DNA of 64,000 nucleotides from Spirochaetales bacterium (GTDB lineage Bacteria; Spirochaetota; Spirochaetia; SZUA-6; JAFGRV01): NCBI GenBank assembly GCA_016928415.1, contig JAFGKU010000144.1, positions 1 to 64,000 of the forward strand, read 5' to 3'. Shown piece by piece: positions 33,590 to 42,996 of this stretch (position 1 is its first letter; each line of letters starts with the position of its first letter). The notes under the pieces were generated by a model. It saw only the letters and a program-made list of their open reading frames with translations, ran no database searches and was not told where the DNA came from. The position numbers and the translations under genes were made by a program.

Positions 33590-35090
33590 AAAACGCTTGT
33601 TCACGGTTATCCTGCCGATCAGTGCTTTAAATGTCCTTTCCTTTACTGCTGCTTTGACCCTTTCCGCGCCGCTTTCTATTATTGCGCTTGCCGGGTCGGT
33701 CTTGATTTCAACCGTAGTTCTGGTTTTTCTTTGCCGGGGAGCCCTGGCTGAAACCAATGGTGAACAGGAAAAACGAAAGGACGGGAACCAGTCGGAAAAT
33801 GAGCCGGCGGCCCCTGATCCGGCCGTATCCGCGCTCAGCAGATACGTCCAGAAAAGTGCGTCCTGGATCCGGAAAAACCGGGATCATTTCTGTATTTACG
33901 CCAAAAGGAAGAATGGAAAAAAATCCGTTAATATGCCGGATCTGGATCTGATTCATGTCTCGGAAATCATTGAAAAAATCCGGTTCAGTAAAGACGATGC
34001 CCTGGTTACGGATTTCATCCACGCCATTGAAGATGCGATCCCGGATGCGCAGGAATCATGCGCTGTGAATCAAAACGGAAAGCAGGATGCCATACACGAG
34101 CGCGTTTTTGAGATTGGATTCTGCAACGAACTTGTCCGGTCCATCATAGACGTGATACATGGGCATCTCGTTTCAAGTTCCGGCCCCCTTTCAGAAGAAA
34201 TTTACTTTGTTAAAAAACTTATTTATCAATTCCAGAGCAAAATAAGGGACTGGAAAAGTGACCTGACGGCAACCGGAGGAAAAAAGAATTTTGAATATGT
34301 CATAGGTAAATACGATCACCATAACGAGGGGTTCAAGCAGATTGCCGAAACCCTTAAAAAAAGTTTCGATACCATCGAAAACAATTTTAAAACACTTCTG
34401 GAAGCGGTCAGTCAAATTTCCGGGAACTCGGAACAGATCCAGGAAATTTCCGAGAACATCAACCTGTTGTCGATCAACGCGGCAATCGAGTCGACAAAGG
34501 CGGGAATATACGGCCGCGGGTTCAAGGTAATATCCCGGGAGATCGAGCGGCTTTCGAGAGACACCAATTCCTTTGCCCAGAAAATCAAGGGTCTTACTTC
34601 TAACGCCCGGAAAAAAGCGGAGGATGCGGTGGGGGGCTTCAATGTCGAAATGGAAACCCTGCTTCATCGCATCTCCGGTCAACGGAGGGAATTTGATGAT
34701 TTCTATGCGCTTCTGAACGCGTATTATGAAGATTTCAAGCTGCTTTTTTCACTGGTGGATGAAATGTCGGAAAATATCGACCTGCACATTAAAAAGGTGA
34801 ATCCGGTTTTCCAGCTGCAGGATATTGCCGTCCAGCAGATCAACAACCTGAAAAAAATAGTGGACTTCAATGAAGCGGGTTGCCGGAAAAACGGTCTCCT
34901 GGACTACATGTTTAATACCATCGATCCGGAAATAAAAAAACAGGTTTTGTCAAAAATCATCGCCGAGGTAGGAGAAATTGTCACCACGGAATCCGAACTC
35001 GGGGTACTGAATGAAATTGCCGAGAAACACAAACTGGATGCCTGGTCAATGGTCCAGGGAGGTAAAAGCGGTGAATTGGAATTATTTTAG
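33582..35090 (+). CDS. Membrane-anchored chemoreceptor-like protein with divergent signalling tip
   Basis: This is a 502-residue protein. ATG 33582 overlaps the cheA stop (ATGAATAA) and has AAGGAGG six bases upstream. Two TM helices at about 6-48 form a bare hairpin with no sensor domain between them. A cytoplasmic helical region follows; its centre, NINLLSINAAIESTKAG, matches the MCP hairpin tip (canonical LLALNAAIEAARAGE) but departs at several positions, and the continuation is YGRGFKVISREIERLS. There is no HAMP domain. It lies between cheA and cheY, where an adaptor or phosphatase gene often sits. It may be an internal-signal receptor or a scaffold instead of an ordinary MCP. Confidence 0.75.
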   Translation: MNKKRLFTVILPISALNVLSFTAALTLSAPLSIIALAGSVLISTVVLVFLCRGALAETNGEQEKRKDGNQSENEPAAPDPAVSALSRYVQKSASWIRKNRDHFCIYAKRKNGKKSVNMPDLDLIHVSEIIEKIRFSKDDALVTDFIHAIEDAIPDAQESCAVNQNGKQDAIHERVFEIGFCNELVRSIIDVIHGHLVSSSGPLSEEIYFVKKLIYQFQSKIRDWKSDLTATGGKKNFEYVIGKYDHHNEGFKQIAETLKKSFDTIENNFKTLLEAVSQISGNSEQIQEISENINLLSINAAIESTKAGIYGRGFKVISREIERLSRDTNSFAQKIKGLTSNARKKAEDAVGGFNVEMETLLHRISGQRREFDDFYALLNAYYEDFKLLFSLVDEMSENIDLHIKKVNPVFQLQDIAVQQINNLKKIVDFNEAGCRKNGLLDYMFNTIDPEIKKQVLSKIIAEVGEIVTTESELGVLNEIAEKHKLDAWSMVQGGKSGELELF

Positions 35091-35105
35091 GAAAGGAGGT
35101 GCTTC

Positions 35106-35465
35106 ATGAAAAAGATCCTGGTAGTGGATGATTCCGCGTCGATACGGAATATCCTTAAGCTCGCCCTTTTTGAAACGTATGATGTGCTTGAGGCGGAGAA
35201 CGGGAAGGATGCCCTGGGCAAGTCAAAGGACGCGGGTATTTCATTGTTTCTCCTGGATGTGAACATGCCCGTCATGGACGGTATTTCCCTTGTGAAGGAA
35301 CTCCGCGGTACTTCAGAGTACCGGTCGACGCCCATTATTATGCTTACCACGGAATCGAGGGATGACTGGAAAAAAAAGGGAAAGGAGGCGGGCGCGAACG
35401 GATGGATTGTAAAGCCGTGTGAACCGGAAAACCTGCTCTCCATAATCCTGCGTATGCTGTCCTGA
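35106..35465 (+). CDS. cheY: Single-domain response regulator CheY
   Basis: This is a 119-residue receiver domain. The acidic pocket is VVDDSASIRN, phospho-acceptor Asp51 lies in LLDVNMPVMDG, the Thr switch is in IMLTTESRD and the Lys in WIVKPCEPENL. It starts at ATG 35106 behind AAAGGAGGTG. It is the output of the CheA pathway; with no flagellar genes nearby, its target (motor or other) cannot be seen here. Confidence 0.95.
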   Translation: MKKILVVDDSASIRNILKLALFETYDVLEAENGKDALGKSKDAGISLFLLDVNMPVMDGISLVKELRGTSEYRSTPIIMLTTESRDDWKKKGKEAGANGWIVKPCEPENLLSIILRMLS

Positions 35466-35494
35466 ATTAAATGTGAAATGAAAAGGAGGAGTTA

Positions 35495-36010
35495 ATGGAA
35501 ATTACAAAAAGAAAAACGATGACCGGGTCCCGATTTTTGAGTTTTGTTCTTAACGAGGAAGAGTACTGCATAGAAATTCTCAAGATCAAGGAAGTCATGG
35601 GTATGACTGATATCACCATGATCCCCCAGACCCCGCAATTTATCAAGGGTGTGATCAACCTGAGAGGAAGGATCATTCCCATTATTGACCTGCGTATAAA
35701 ATTCAGCCTCCCGGAACGGGACTATACGGACCGTACCTGCATTATAATTGTTGAGCTTTCCTATGAAAATGAATTGACTTTAATGGGGGTCGTTGTCGAC
35801 ACGATTCAGGAGGTAGTCAACATCCCGGAGGACAGGGTTTCCCGTGTGCCTTATATCAATGCGAAGATCAGGAGTGAATACATCCGCGGTATTGCCGAGG
35901 TCGGGGAAACGATCAAGATTGTGCTAGACATCACAAAGGTCCTGACGGACGAGGAATTCGTCCTTGTCAAGGAACTTGACCGCCGTGAGGAGGCGGAGGT
36001 GGAAGCGTAA
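35495..36010 (+). CDS. cheW: Chemotaxis adaptor CheW
   Basis: This is a 171-residue CheW-domain protein. It begins with the typical FLSFVLNEEEYCIEILKIKEV segment split across the first strands. GVINLRGRIIPIIDLR is the signature loop contacting CheA and receptors, and VVVDTIQEVVNIPEDRV follows. The tail is acidic (REEAEVEA). RBS GGAGGAG. It links the receptors encoded on either side to CheA. Confidence 0.95.
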   Translation: MEITKRKTMTGSRFLSFVLNEEEYCIEILKIKEVMGMTDITMIPQTPQFIKGVINLRGRIIPIIDLRIKFSLPERDYTDRTCIIIVELSYENELTLMGVVVDTIQEVVNIPEDRVSRVPYINAKIRSEYIRGIAEVGETIKIVLDITKVLTDEEFVLVKELDRREEAEVEA

Positions 36011-36048
36011 TGAATGTCAAAAATAGGTTATATAAGGAGGAATAGAAT

Positions 36049-37662
36049 ATGAAAGTATCTTTGGGCATGAAATTATTTGCAGGATTCGCGGTTATCATCG
36101 TCCTGGTGGTAGGAGTGATTCTCTACAACCTGTTTCAACTGCAAAACATGAATATAATAGAGGATGGAAGTGACCGGCGTTCGAAACAGGCCCTCGGGGT
36201 GACACATGCGCTCGATATAGGGCCGGTGTTTTATGAGATTGTTACGGATAGGATGATCCACGGTGAAAGTGTAACGAAAGAAAAGGTAATGGCCGTGTGG
36301 AATGAGAAGAAAGCGGAATCAAAAGAAGAAATCGATTACATTCTGAGCACGGTTGATACGGATAAGGAGCGGTCCGCGGCGAATGAAGTGAAAACAGCTT
36401 TTACCAGCCTGGTTTCGCTTTTGGAAGAAGAAATGATCCCCGCCACGTTCGCCTCACAGGGCATCACGCCGGAAATTCTTGCAATGGATGTAAGAATGGA
36501 CGGTTTTATTGAAAAAATGCAGGGACCCCTTGAAGAACTGGTTGTTGATATGGATAAAGAAGCGGAGGCGGCGGCCAGGGAGTTTGATGCGAATTATGCC
36601 GCCACCTTTATGGTGAGTCTCATCATCGGTATACTTGCCGTTTTGATCGGCATCCTGATTTCTATCCTGCTCACACGGTCCATATCGGGCCCGCTCATGA
36701 AAATTTCCGATACGCTGACGTCAAGTTCAGGCCAGATTGCATCGGCTTCAAGCCAGCTGTCAAGTTCCTCCCAGGAAATCGCCAACGGCGCCACGGAACA
36801 GGCCTCATCGATCGAAGAAACGACATCCTCTATGGAAGAGCTTGCCTCGATGGTAAAACAGAATGTGTCAAACGCCCAGGAGGCGAGTACGCTCGCGGAC
36901 AAGGCCTCGGAGGCGTCCCAGACGGGATACTCCCAGATGGAAACAATGCTCGGTTCAATCAATGAAATCAACAAGTCTTCCGATGAAATCCGCAAGGTAA
37001 TAAACGTAATAGACAGCCTCGCTTTTCAAACCAATATGCTTGCCCTGAACGCCGCGGTAGAAGCGGCGCGTGCCGGTGAGGCGGGCATGGGATTCGCCGT
37101 GGTCGCCGACGAGGTGAAGAACCTGGCCAACCGGAGTGCTGAAGCGGCCAAGGACACGGCCTCCATGATAGAAGAGTCGATCAAGCGTACGGAACAGGGT
37201 ATGGAAATTGCGACCAAGCTCGCCGAAACGTTCAAGCAAATACTGAACAATGCCAAGAAAGTGTCCGAGATGTCAAAGGAAGTGGAAACGGCGAGCCGGC
37301 AGCAGGATTCGGGGATAAACCAGGTCAACAAGGCAATCGTCCAGTTCGATGAAGTGGTGCAGAACAATGCCAACTCGGCCGAGGAAACAGCCAGTTCAGC
37401 GGAGGAAATGACGGCCCAGGCCGAAAACCTGAAGGGAATCGTGGAGACATTGACTGAACTTGTTACCGGCAGGGCGAACGGCCACAACGGGCATAACCGG
37501 CAGCTGACAACAGGAATAACGATAGCAGGACCATCCAAGACAGGTACGGGAAAACATATCCTGCATGCAACGGTCGGCACGGTGAAGCGGTTGAAAAAAA
37601 AGGAAATTTCCCCGGAGAAGCTGATCCCCTTTGAGGAAGATGAAGACCTGAGGGATGAATAG
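36049..37662 (+). CDS. Methyl-accepting chemotaxis protein
   Basis: This is a 537-residue receptor. TM1 is at about 8-27 and TM2 at about 184-208, bracketing a periplasmic four-helix-bundle-like sensor. A HAMP-like stretch follows, then a canonical signalling hairpin with the tip [18 protein letters not shown] and [18 protein letters not shown]. Ser/Ala/Glu-rich methylation helices lie on both sides. The C-terminus is acidic ([15 protein letters not shown]), without the NWETF-type CheR-docking pentapeptide. RBS AAGGAGGAATAG. It is the full-function receptor of this operon; the ligand is unknown. Confidence 0.94.
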   Translation: MKVSLGMKLFAGFAVIIVLVVGVILYNLFQLQNMNIIEDGSDRRSKQALGVTHALDIGPVFYEIVTDRMIHGESVTKEKVMAVWNEKKAESKEEIDYILSTVDTDKERSAANEVKTAFTSLVSLLEEEMIPATFASQGITPEILAMDVRMDGFIEKMQGPLEELVVDMDKEAEAAAREFDANYAATFMVSLIIGILAVLIGILISILLTRSISGPLMKISDTLTSSSGQIASASSQLSSSSQEIANGATEQASSIEETTSSMEELASMVKQNVSNAQEASTLADKASEASQTGYSQMETMLGSINEINKSSDEIRKVINVIDSLAFQTNMLALNAAVEAARAGEAGMGFAVVADEVKNLANRSAEAAKDTASMIEESIKRTEQGMEIATKLAETFKQILNNAKKVSEMSKEVETASRQQDSGINQVNKAIVQFDEVVQNNANSAEETASSAEEMTAQAENLKGIVETLTELVTGRANGHNGHNRQLTTGITIAGPSKTGTGKHILHATVGTVKRLKKKEISPEKLIPFEEDEDLRDE

Positions 37663-37675
37663 ATGCCATTGGTAC

Positions 37676-37701
37676 CGCCGCCCCTTTAAGCCGGGGCGGC
37701 G
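37676..37701 (+). promoter_or_regulatory. GC-rich stem-loop between mcp and cheR
   Basis: CGCCGCCCC and GGGGCGGCG form a perfect 9-bp stem with an 8-base loop (TTTAAGCC), 13 bases after the receptor stop. No T run follows, so it is more likely an mRNA stability or partial read-through element than a terminator. Confidence 0.5.
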
Positions 37702-37725
37702 TTGCGGCGGGAGTAAGGATGGGGA

Positions 37726-38541
37726 ATGGGCGAGAATGAAAACAGTATTTATCCTGCAATCAATGATTCCTTTTTGGATCTTTTCAGGGATCTCATTAAG
37801 GCCAATTTCGGGATAAACATATCGCGGGAAAAAGATTATCTCCTGAAAAGCAAACTCGGGAAACTCCTGAGGGATTCGGTGTATAAAAACGCCGCGGAAT
37901 TCTATTACACCCTTAAAAACGGGGAAGCTTCCAGCCTCGAGAAACTCGTAAGGTACATTACGACAACATACACGTATTTCTTCAGGGAACCGATGCATTT
38001 AAAGATCCTCTGTAATGATATCAAACTCAGAGGCTTGGAAAATCCTCTTATATGGTGTGCCGGCAGCTCCACCGGCGAGGAAGTGTATTCCATGATCATC
38101 GAACTTTTAGAGCACGGCATTACACGGTTCCTGATCGTGGCAACGGACCTGAACAGGGACGTCCTGCTGCACATGAAGCGGGGTGTCTACAGGGAAGACA
38201 GGCTGAAGAACGCAGACCGCAGCCTGCTTTTAAAATATTTCAGGGAAATCGAAGATGAGAGGGGTATCGCGTACAGTGTGAACGGGCAGCTTAAACAGTA
38301 TTACATAGCCAAGCGCCTGAACCTCGTGGATGAACTGCGCTTTGAAAGTGATTTCGATTATATTTTCTGCAGGAACGTGCTAATTTATTTTAACCGTGAA
38401 ACGCAACAGAAAGTTGTCAATACCCTTATCCGTAATTTAAAAGATACCGGGTACCTGTTCGTGGGCCATTCGGAAAGTCTTTTGAACCTGCAGGTGAACC
38501 TGGAGAGTGTTTTCACTTCCGTTTATAACAAGAAAAAATAG
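37726..38541 (+). CDS. cheR: Chemoreceptor glutamate methyltransferase CheR
   Basis: This is a 271-residue SAM-dependent enzyme. ATG 37726 has AAGGAT five bases upstream. The N-terminal helical domain has GINISREKDYLLKSKL. The SAM-binding site is WCAGSSTGEEVYSMI, and later FDYIFCRNVLIYFNRE and GYLFVGHSESLLNL are CheR hallmarks. It methylates receptor glutamates, opposing CheB encoded downstream. Confidence 0.95.
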   Translation: MGENENSIYPAINDSFLDLFRDLIKANFGINISREKDYLLKSKLGKLLRDSVYKNAAEFYYTLKNGEASSLEKLVRYITTTYTYFFREPMHLKILCNDIKLRGLENPLIWCAGSSTGEEVYSMIIELLEHGITRFLIVATDLNRDVLLHMKRGVYREDRLKNADRSLLLKYFREIEDERGIAYSVNGQLKQYYIAKRLNLVDELRFESDFDYIFCRNVLIYFNRETQQKVVNTLIRNLKDTGYLFVGHSESLLNLQVNLESVFTSVYNKKK

Positions 38542-38585
38542 ACGGGAGTGGGACAGGGCATGACAATATTGTCGGGAAAGGAATA

Positions 38586-39071
38586 ATGGAAAAGTATTAC
38601 CTTAGACCGGGTTATATATACATCAGTATGGTACCCGCGCAGATTACAACGATTTTGGGGTCCTGTGTCAGCGTCTGCCTGTTTGATACGGAAATGCATT
38701 GGGGGGGCATGAATCACTTTCTCCTTCCAGATATTTTGAAAAACAGGGAAAGATCGACGATGTACGGGATCGATGCAATGCATCGACTGATAAACGAGCT
38801 TATTGAATGCGGTTCCTTGCTTAAAAATCTTACTGCCGGTATAGTCGGCGGTGGTTTCATCAAGGGGAACGGGAATTCGGCTGAAGTGGCCGGTATGAAT
38901 ATCACCTGTGCCAGGAATATACTCTCGGAATTTCATATCCCCGTCAACCTGGAAAATACGGGGGGAACCCACGGCAGGAAGCTGGTCTTTTATACCGAAA
39001 CGGGAGTTATTAATGTTGGAATGATAGGGGGCGCTGTTTTGGAAAAGGATTTCAATGCGTTATCCCGGTAA
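38586..39071 (+). CDS. cheD: Chemoreceptor glutamine deamidase CheD
   Basis: This is a 161-residue protein with Cys27 in TTILGSCVSVCLFD and His44 in GGMNHFLLP, the catalytic pair, and NTGGTHGRKLVF carrying the Thr of the active site. It converts receptor Gln to Glu and in some species modulates CheC-type phosphatases; no cheC is seen here. The RBS is AAGGA. The end overlaps cheB by 17 bases. Confidence 0.94.
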   Translation: MEKYYLRPGYIYISMVPAQITTILGSCVSVCLFDTEMHWGGMNHFLLPDILKNRERSTMYGIDAMHRLINELIECGSLLKNLTAGIVGGGFIKGNGNSAEVAGMNITCARNILSEFHIPVNLENTGGTHGRKLVFYTETGVINVGMIGGAVLEKDFNALSR

Positions 39072-40119
39072 CGGTAAAATAAATATTTTCATAATAGACG
39101 ATTCCGCTGTTGTCCGGGAAATTCTCACTTCCGGTCTTTCTCGGTACGGAGGATTCAATGTAGTCGGCAGTGCCTTGGACCCGTTCATAGCCAGGGAAAA
39201 AATAGCGAAGCTTAATGTGGATGTGATAACACTTGACATAGAGCTTCCCCGGATGGACGGCCTTACCTTTTTAAAATATCTGATGAAATACCATCCCATA
39301 CCGGTCGTCATAGTCAGTTCCCTCGCCGACCGGAAAAATACCGCGTCCATCCGGGCGCTTGAACTGGGGGCTGTTGATATTGTCCCCAAGCCGGGAGGGC
39401 CTTTTACCGTGGGAGATGTCATGGAGAGGCTTGCCGGTTCAATCGAGGCGGCGGTCCATGCAGATTTTGAAAAATTGAAGAAACTGGCGGGGAAAAACAG
39501 GGAGACACTATCGGGGACACCGGAACTGGCTGCCATCCATACAACAAAAAAATTGATTGCCCTGGGAGGTTCTACAGGTGGTACAAACGCCATTGAATTG
39601 ATACTTAAACAATTTGACAGGAGCTTTCCTCCCTGCGTTGTTGTCATTCATATGCCTGAACGGTTTACCGCGCTGTTTGCCGAAAGATTGAACGGTTTGT
39701 GTCCGGTTACGGTCAAAGAGGCGGAGGATGGTGAAGTCGCCCTGTCCGGTCATGTCTACATAGCTCCGGGTAATCACCATTTAACGGTCAGGAGTTCCGG
39801 AAAGGATTATGTTTTGAAAACGGTCGACGGCCCCCTCGTGCATCATCAGAGGCCGGCTGTGGATGTGCTTTTTAAATCCATCGCGGAAAGCGTGGGTAAA
39901 AATGCCATTGGTGTGCTGTTGACCGGAATGGGCAAAGACGGGGCAAAAGGCCTTCTGGAAATGCGGCAAAACGGCGCCCATACGATTGCCCAGGATGAAT
40001 CGACCTCCATTGTTTTCGGTATGCCCAAAGAAGCCATTGCGGCAGGGGCCGTGGTGGACGTTTTGCCGGTCGACAGGATTACTGCTTCAATATATGATTA
40101 TTTAACTGAACAATTTTAG
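39055..40119 (+). CDS. cheB: Chemoreceptor methylesterase CheB
   Basis: This is a 354-residue protein with an N-terminal receiver (pocket IIDDSAVVRE, phospho-acceptor Asp61 in TLDIELPRMDG) and a C-terminal methylesterase. The triad is visible as Ser173 (GGSTGGTNA), His199 (VIHMPERFT) and Asp295 (TGMGKDGAKG). Relative spacing equals the Salmonella enzyme's 164/190/286. It starts inside cheD with AAGGA five bases upstream. It is the last gene of the operon and converges on yejF with 55 bases between and no clear terminator. Confidence 0.96.
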   Translation: MRYPGNGKINIFIIDDSAVVREILTSGLSRYGGFNVVGSALDPFIAREKIAKLNVDVITLDIELPRMDGLTFLKYLMKYHPIPVVIVSSLADRKNTASIRALELGAVDIVPKPGGPFTVGDVMERLAGSIEAAVHADFEKLKKLAGKNRETLSGTPELAAIHTTKKLIALGGSTGGTNAIELILKQFDRSFPPCVVVIHMPERFTALFAERLNGLCPVTVKEAEDGEVALSGHVYIAPGNHHLTVRSSGKDYVLKTVDGPLVHHQRPAVDVLFKSIAESVGKNAIGVLLTGMGKDGAKGLLEMRQNGAHTIAQDESTSIVFGMPKEAIAAGAVVDVLPVDRITASIYDYLTEQF

Positions 40120-40174
40120 CTATTGTGCCCGGTTGAACGTTAAAGCAGCCTCAATCAACATTCAATTTATATTA

Positions 40175-41773
40175 TTATGCCTCGCTGAACGCAAGAGCGG
40201 CCTCCAGCAGCTTTTGCGTATAGGGATGCGCCGGCGAAGTGAACACTTTTTCAGCAGGTCCGTATTCCACTATTTTTCCTTTTTCCATGATCACTATTGA
40301 ATGGCTCATTGAACGGACCACTTTCAGGTCGTGGCTTATGAAAAGGTAGGCTATTCTGTGTTTTTCCTGTATTTTTTTCAGCAATTCGAGAACCTGTGCC
40401 TGTACGGACAGGTCCAGCGAGGACGTTGGCTCGTCGAGGATGATCAATTCGGGTTTGAGGATGAGGGCCCGCGCGATGCTGATTCTCTGTCTCTGGCCGC
40501 CTGAGAATTCATAGGGGTAGCGATCCATGTTTTCCGGCTCTATGCCCACCTCCTCAAGCACCTCGGCGATAAGTTTTCGTCTGGCCACCTTGTCTTTTAC
40601 CATTTTATGGGCAAGCAGGCCTTCTTCAATGATCTGGGCAATGGTAAACCTCGGGTTCAGGCTGCCGAACGGGTCCTGGAATACTATCTGCATTTTTTTT
40701 CTCAAGGGCCTTACCTGCCTGCTTTTCAGGCCCTGGATTTCACCGCCCAGGAAAACGATGCTTCCCCTGGACCTGATGAGCCTGAGTGCCGCCAGTGCGA
40801 GTGTTGTTTTTCCTGACCCGCTTTCCCCGACCACGCCGATCGTTTCCGCTTCATGGATCTTTATATTGACGGAGTCCACCGCTTTTAGCAGGGACTTGGG
40901 GCGCCCCATAAGGTTCTTGCCGATGGGAAAAGTTACGCTCAAATTGTCGGCTAACAGTACAGGTTTATCCATGGAAGGCGTTGCATGCGGGGCCCCCTTC
41001 GGCTCCGAATCGAGGAGCATTTTCGTGTATTCATGTTCCGGGGATTTGAAGACCCGGGCAACGGGGCCCCTTTCCACGATTTTTCCCTCTTTCATTATGC
41101 AGCAGTTGTCGGCGATTTTCCGGACAATGGTGAGATCGTGCGTGATGATGAGAAGACCCATGCCGAGTTTTCGTCTCAATTCCTTCAGGAGGTTGAGAAT
41201 TTCGGCCTGTATCGTGACATCCAGCGCCGTTGTCGGTTCATCGGCGATGAGAAGGTCCGGCTGGTTGGCCAGGGCCATGGCAATCATGACCCGCTGCCTC
41301 TGCCCGCCGGACAGTTCATGTGGATACGCTTTCGGGCGCTTTTCAATGTCCGGAAGCTGGACTATGCGGAAAAGTTCGAACGCCTTTTCCGTGGCTTGCC
41401 TGTCGCTCAAGCCCTGATGTATGATGATCGATTCCCTGACCTGTTTTAATACGGTATGCAGGGGATTGAGAGATGTCATCGGTTCCTGGAAAATCATCGT
41501 GACCTTGTTGCCGCGGATTTGACGTAAATCAGCATCCCGTGCACCGAGAACCTCCCGGCCGTGGAAGAGAATGCTCCCGGAAGGATGGAATGCCTGCGGA
41601 TACGGCAGCAGCTGGAGGATGGAAAACGCCGTAACGGATTTTCCCGCGCCGCTTTCGCCTACCAGTGCGAGGATTTCTCCCTTGTCGATGGTAAATGAGA
41701 TTGAATCGACTGCCTGGAACTCCCCTTTTTCCGTGTGAAAAGCCACGGAGAGGTCCTTTACTTCAAGCATCAT
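40175..41773 (-). CDS. yejF: Oligopeptide ABC transporter ATPase with two fused ATP-binding domains (YejF-type)
   Basis: This is a 532-residue protein. ATG 41773 is preferred, with AGGAC about seven bases before it and the usual MMLEVKDLSVAFHTEKG N-terminus; a longer frame exists. It has two complete nucleotide-binding domains: Walker A GESGAGKS with LSGGQRQR in the first half, and GESGSGKT with FSGGQRQR in the second. Family-specific ends of the Dpp/Opp type (SPEHEYTKMLL, SPAHPYTQKLL) are present in both. It fits the yejABE genes at 47.3-51.4 kb but is separated from them by about 5.5 kb of unrelated genes, an unusual break of a normally contiguous operon. Confidence 0.92.
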   Translation of the reverse strand: MMLEVKDLSVAFHTEKGEFQAVDSISFTIDKGEILALVGESGAGKSVTAFSILQLLPYPQAFHPSGSILFHGREVLGARDADLRQIRGNKVTMIFQEPMTSLNPLHTVLKQVRESIIIHQGLSDRQATEKAFELFRIVQLPDIEKRPKAYPHELSGGQRQRVMIAMALANQPDLLIADEPTTALDVTIQAEILNLLKELRRKLGMGLLIITHDLTIVRKIADNCCIMKEGKIVERGPVARVFKSPEHEYTKMLLDSEPKGAPHATPSMDKPVLLADNLSVTFPIGKNLMGRPKSLLKAVDSVNIKIHEAETIGVVGESGSGKTTLALAALRLIRSRGSIVFLGGEIQGLKSRQVRPLRKKMQIVFQDPFGSLNPRFTIAQIIEEGLLAHKMVKDKVARRKLIAEVLEEVGIEPENMDRYPYEFSGGQRQRISIARALILKPELIILDEPTSSLDLSVQAQVLELLKKIQEKHRIAYLFISHDLKVVRSMSHSIVIMEKGKIVEYGPAEKVFTSPAHPYTQKLLEAALAFSEA

Positions 41774-41827
41774 TTGTAAGTCCTGCTTTTCAAAGTGTAC
41801 ACTATTTGTATGAAGGTGTGCAAGCAT

Positions 41828-42010
41828 GGCCTAATGATAAAAAAATGGTAATTAGATTTAACAATATTGAAATAAAGAATGCTTGCAAAATTGGAGATAA
41901 TATGTTATTTATATCTATTGGATGCCTATATAAATTTTATACAGGTGTCCCATTGATAAAAAAGGGTTGTTTTTTAAAAAATTTTATTATTAAAAAGTGG
42001 TTGTTTTATT
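41828..42010. other. Very AT-rich spacer before the methyltransferase gene
   Basis: This region is rich in A and T runs (for example TTTTTTAAAAAATTTTATTATT near 41970), with no Shine-Dalgarno sequence before the ATG at 42011 and no convincing promoter with both boxes. It marks the left border of the AT-rich tract that continues to about 43.7 kb. Confidence 0.5.
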
Positions 42011-42991
42011 ATGTTAACTTCGCCAGTTAGTGATTATCCCTTCCCAAAGTATAATCGGACTCTAACATTAAAACCTGCGAAACCGAACCGGGAATATTTG
42101 TTTGACTATTTATCTTATCTCGTTAAAAAAAATGGACCTTCAAAGAAGGACTATCATGAGTTAAATGAATGGATTATTGAGATGTCCAATTGGACGGGAA
42201 GCCCTGAGTGGGATCAGGATCTTCAATCGCGTTTTTTATCTACCTGGGGAGAAGCAATTAGTACAAAAACAATACAAGGTTTTATCTTTCATAAACCTCA
42301 TGGATATGCCGGTGATTTTGAAGTACTTGATAAATTATATACTAATCACCTGTGTGCGGACTCGCGTTACCAAAGATGGGATGAGTTTTTACAATCTCAG
42401 GCAGGAGCTGCGGCTGTACGCAACCGTAAAAAATATATCAGGAACATTATAACCAAAAAATTATCACGTACGAATAAGCCTATTAATATCTTAAATATCG
42501 GTTCAGGTTCTGGCAGAGATATGTTTGATATCTTTACAGCCATTGGTGATGAAAGTAATCGTATTCATTTTGTTTGTATAGAACAGGACCAAGATGCAAT
42601 AGATTTTGCTTCCCGCTTATGCGAGAAATTCATTGATCGGATCAGCTTTCATAAAGTAAATGTCATTAAATATAATCAGAATATACAACATGATATCGTG
42701 TGGGCTGCCGGAATATTTGATTATTTCTCGGATAGGCTATTTTGCAGGATGCTTAAAAAAATGCTGTATTTTACCAAACCGGGTGGTGAAATTATTGTGG
42801 GAAATTTTTCGAACACAAATCCAACTCGATTTTATATGAGACTCGTAAGATGGTTTCTTCATAGTCGTTCTTCTCAACAATTATATTCCTTGGCGCAATC
42901 CTGCGGCATTTCCCGCATCAATATGAAAGTCAAGAGAGAAAAGACAGGTGTAAATCTGTTTCTCCATATACAGAATAAAAAAAAGGCATAA
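42011..42991 (+). CDS. SAM-dependent methyltransferase, PhcB-like
   Basis: This is a 326-residue protein. Residues about 95-115 contain FHKPHGYAGDFEVLDKLY, which resembles the KPxGYAGDYE signature of proteins annotated as extracellular-factor (3-hydroxypalmitate methyl ester) synthases related to Ralstonia PhcB. A class I methyltransferase fold follows: motif I INILNIGSGSGRDMFD, an acidic strand end FVCIEQDQDAIDFA, HDIVWAAGIFDYFSD, and KPGGEIIVGNFS. The natural product in PhcB systems is a diffusible fatty-acid methyl ester sensed by a membrane kinase. The next gene, five bases on, encodes exactly such a six-TM kinase. The gene is AT-rich and lacks a clear ribosome site. The family call is from memory of motifs; methylation of another substrate is possible. 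Confidence 0.65.
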   Translation: MLTSPVSDYPFPKYNRTLTLKPAKPNREYLFDYLSYLVKKNGPSKKDYHELNEWIIEMSNWTGSPEWDQDLQSRFLSTWGEAISTKTIQGFIFHKPHGYAGDFEVLDKLYTNHLCADSRYQRWDEFLQSQAGAAAVRNRKKYIRNIITKKLSRTNKPINILNIGSGSGRDMFDIFTAIGDESNRIHFVCIEQDQDAIDFASRLCEKFIDRISFHKVNVIKYNQNIQHDIVWAAGIFDYFSDRLFCRMLKKMLYFTKPGGEIIVGNFSNTNPTRFYMRLVRWFLHSRSSQQLYSLAQSCGISRINMKVKREKTGVNLFLHIQNKKKA

Positions 42992-42996
42992 AATTA

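Noticed and set aside
37676-37701. GC-rich hairpin as a rho-independent terminator
   Set aside because: No T run follows, and the next gene cheR clearly belongs to the same operon.
31364-40119. Flagellar or pilus genes associated with the chemotaxis operon
   Set aside because: None of the genes around the operon matches flagellar, pilus or gliding components, so the motor output is not assigned.
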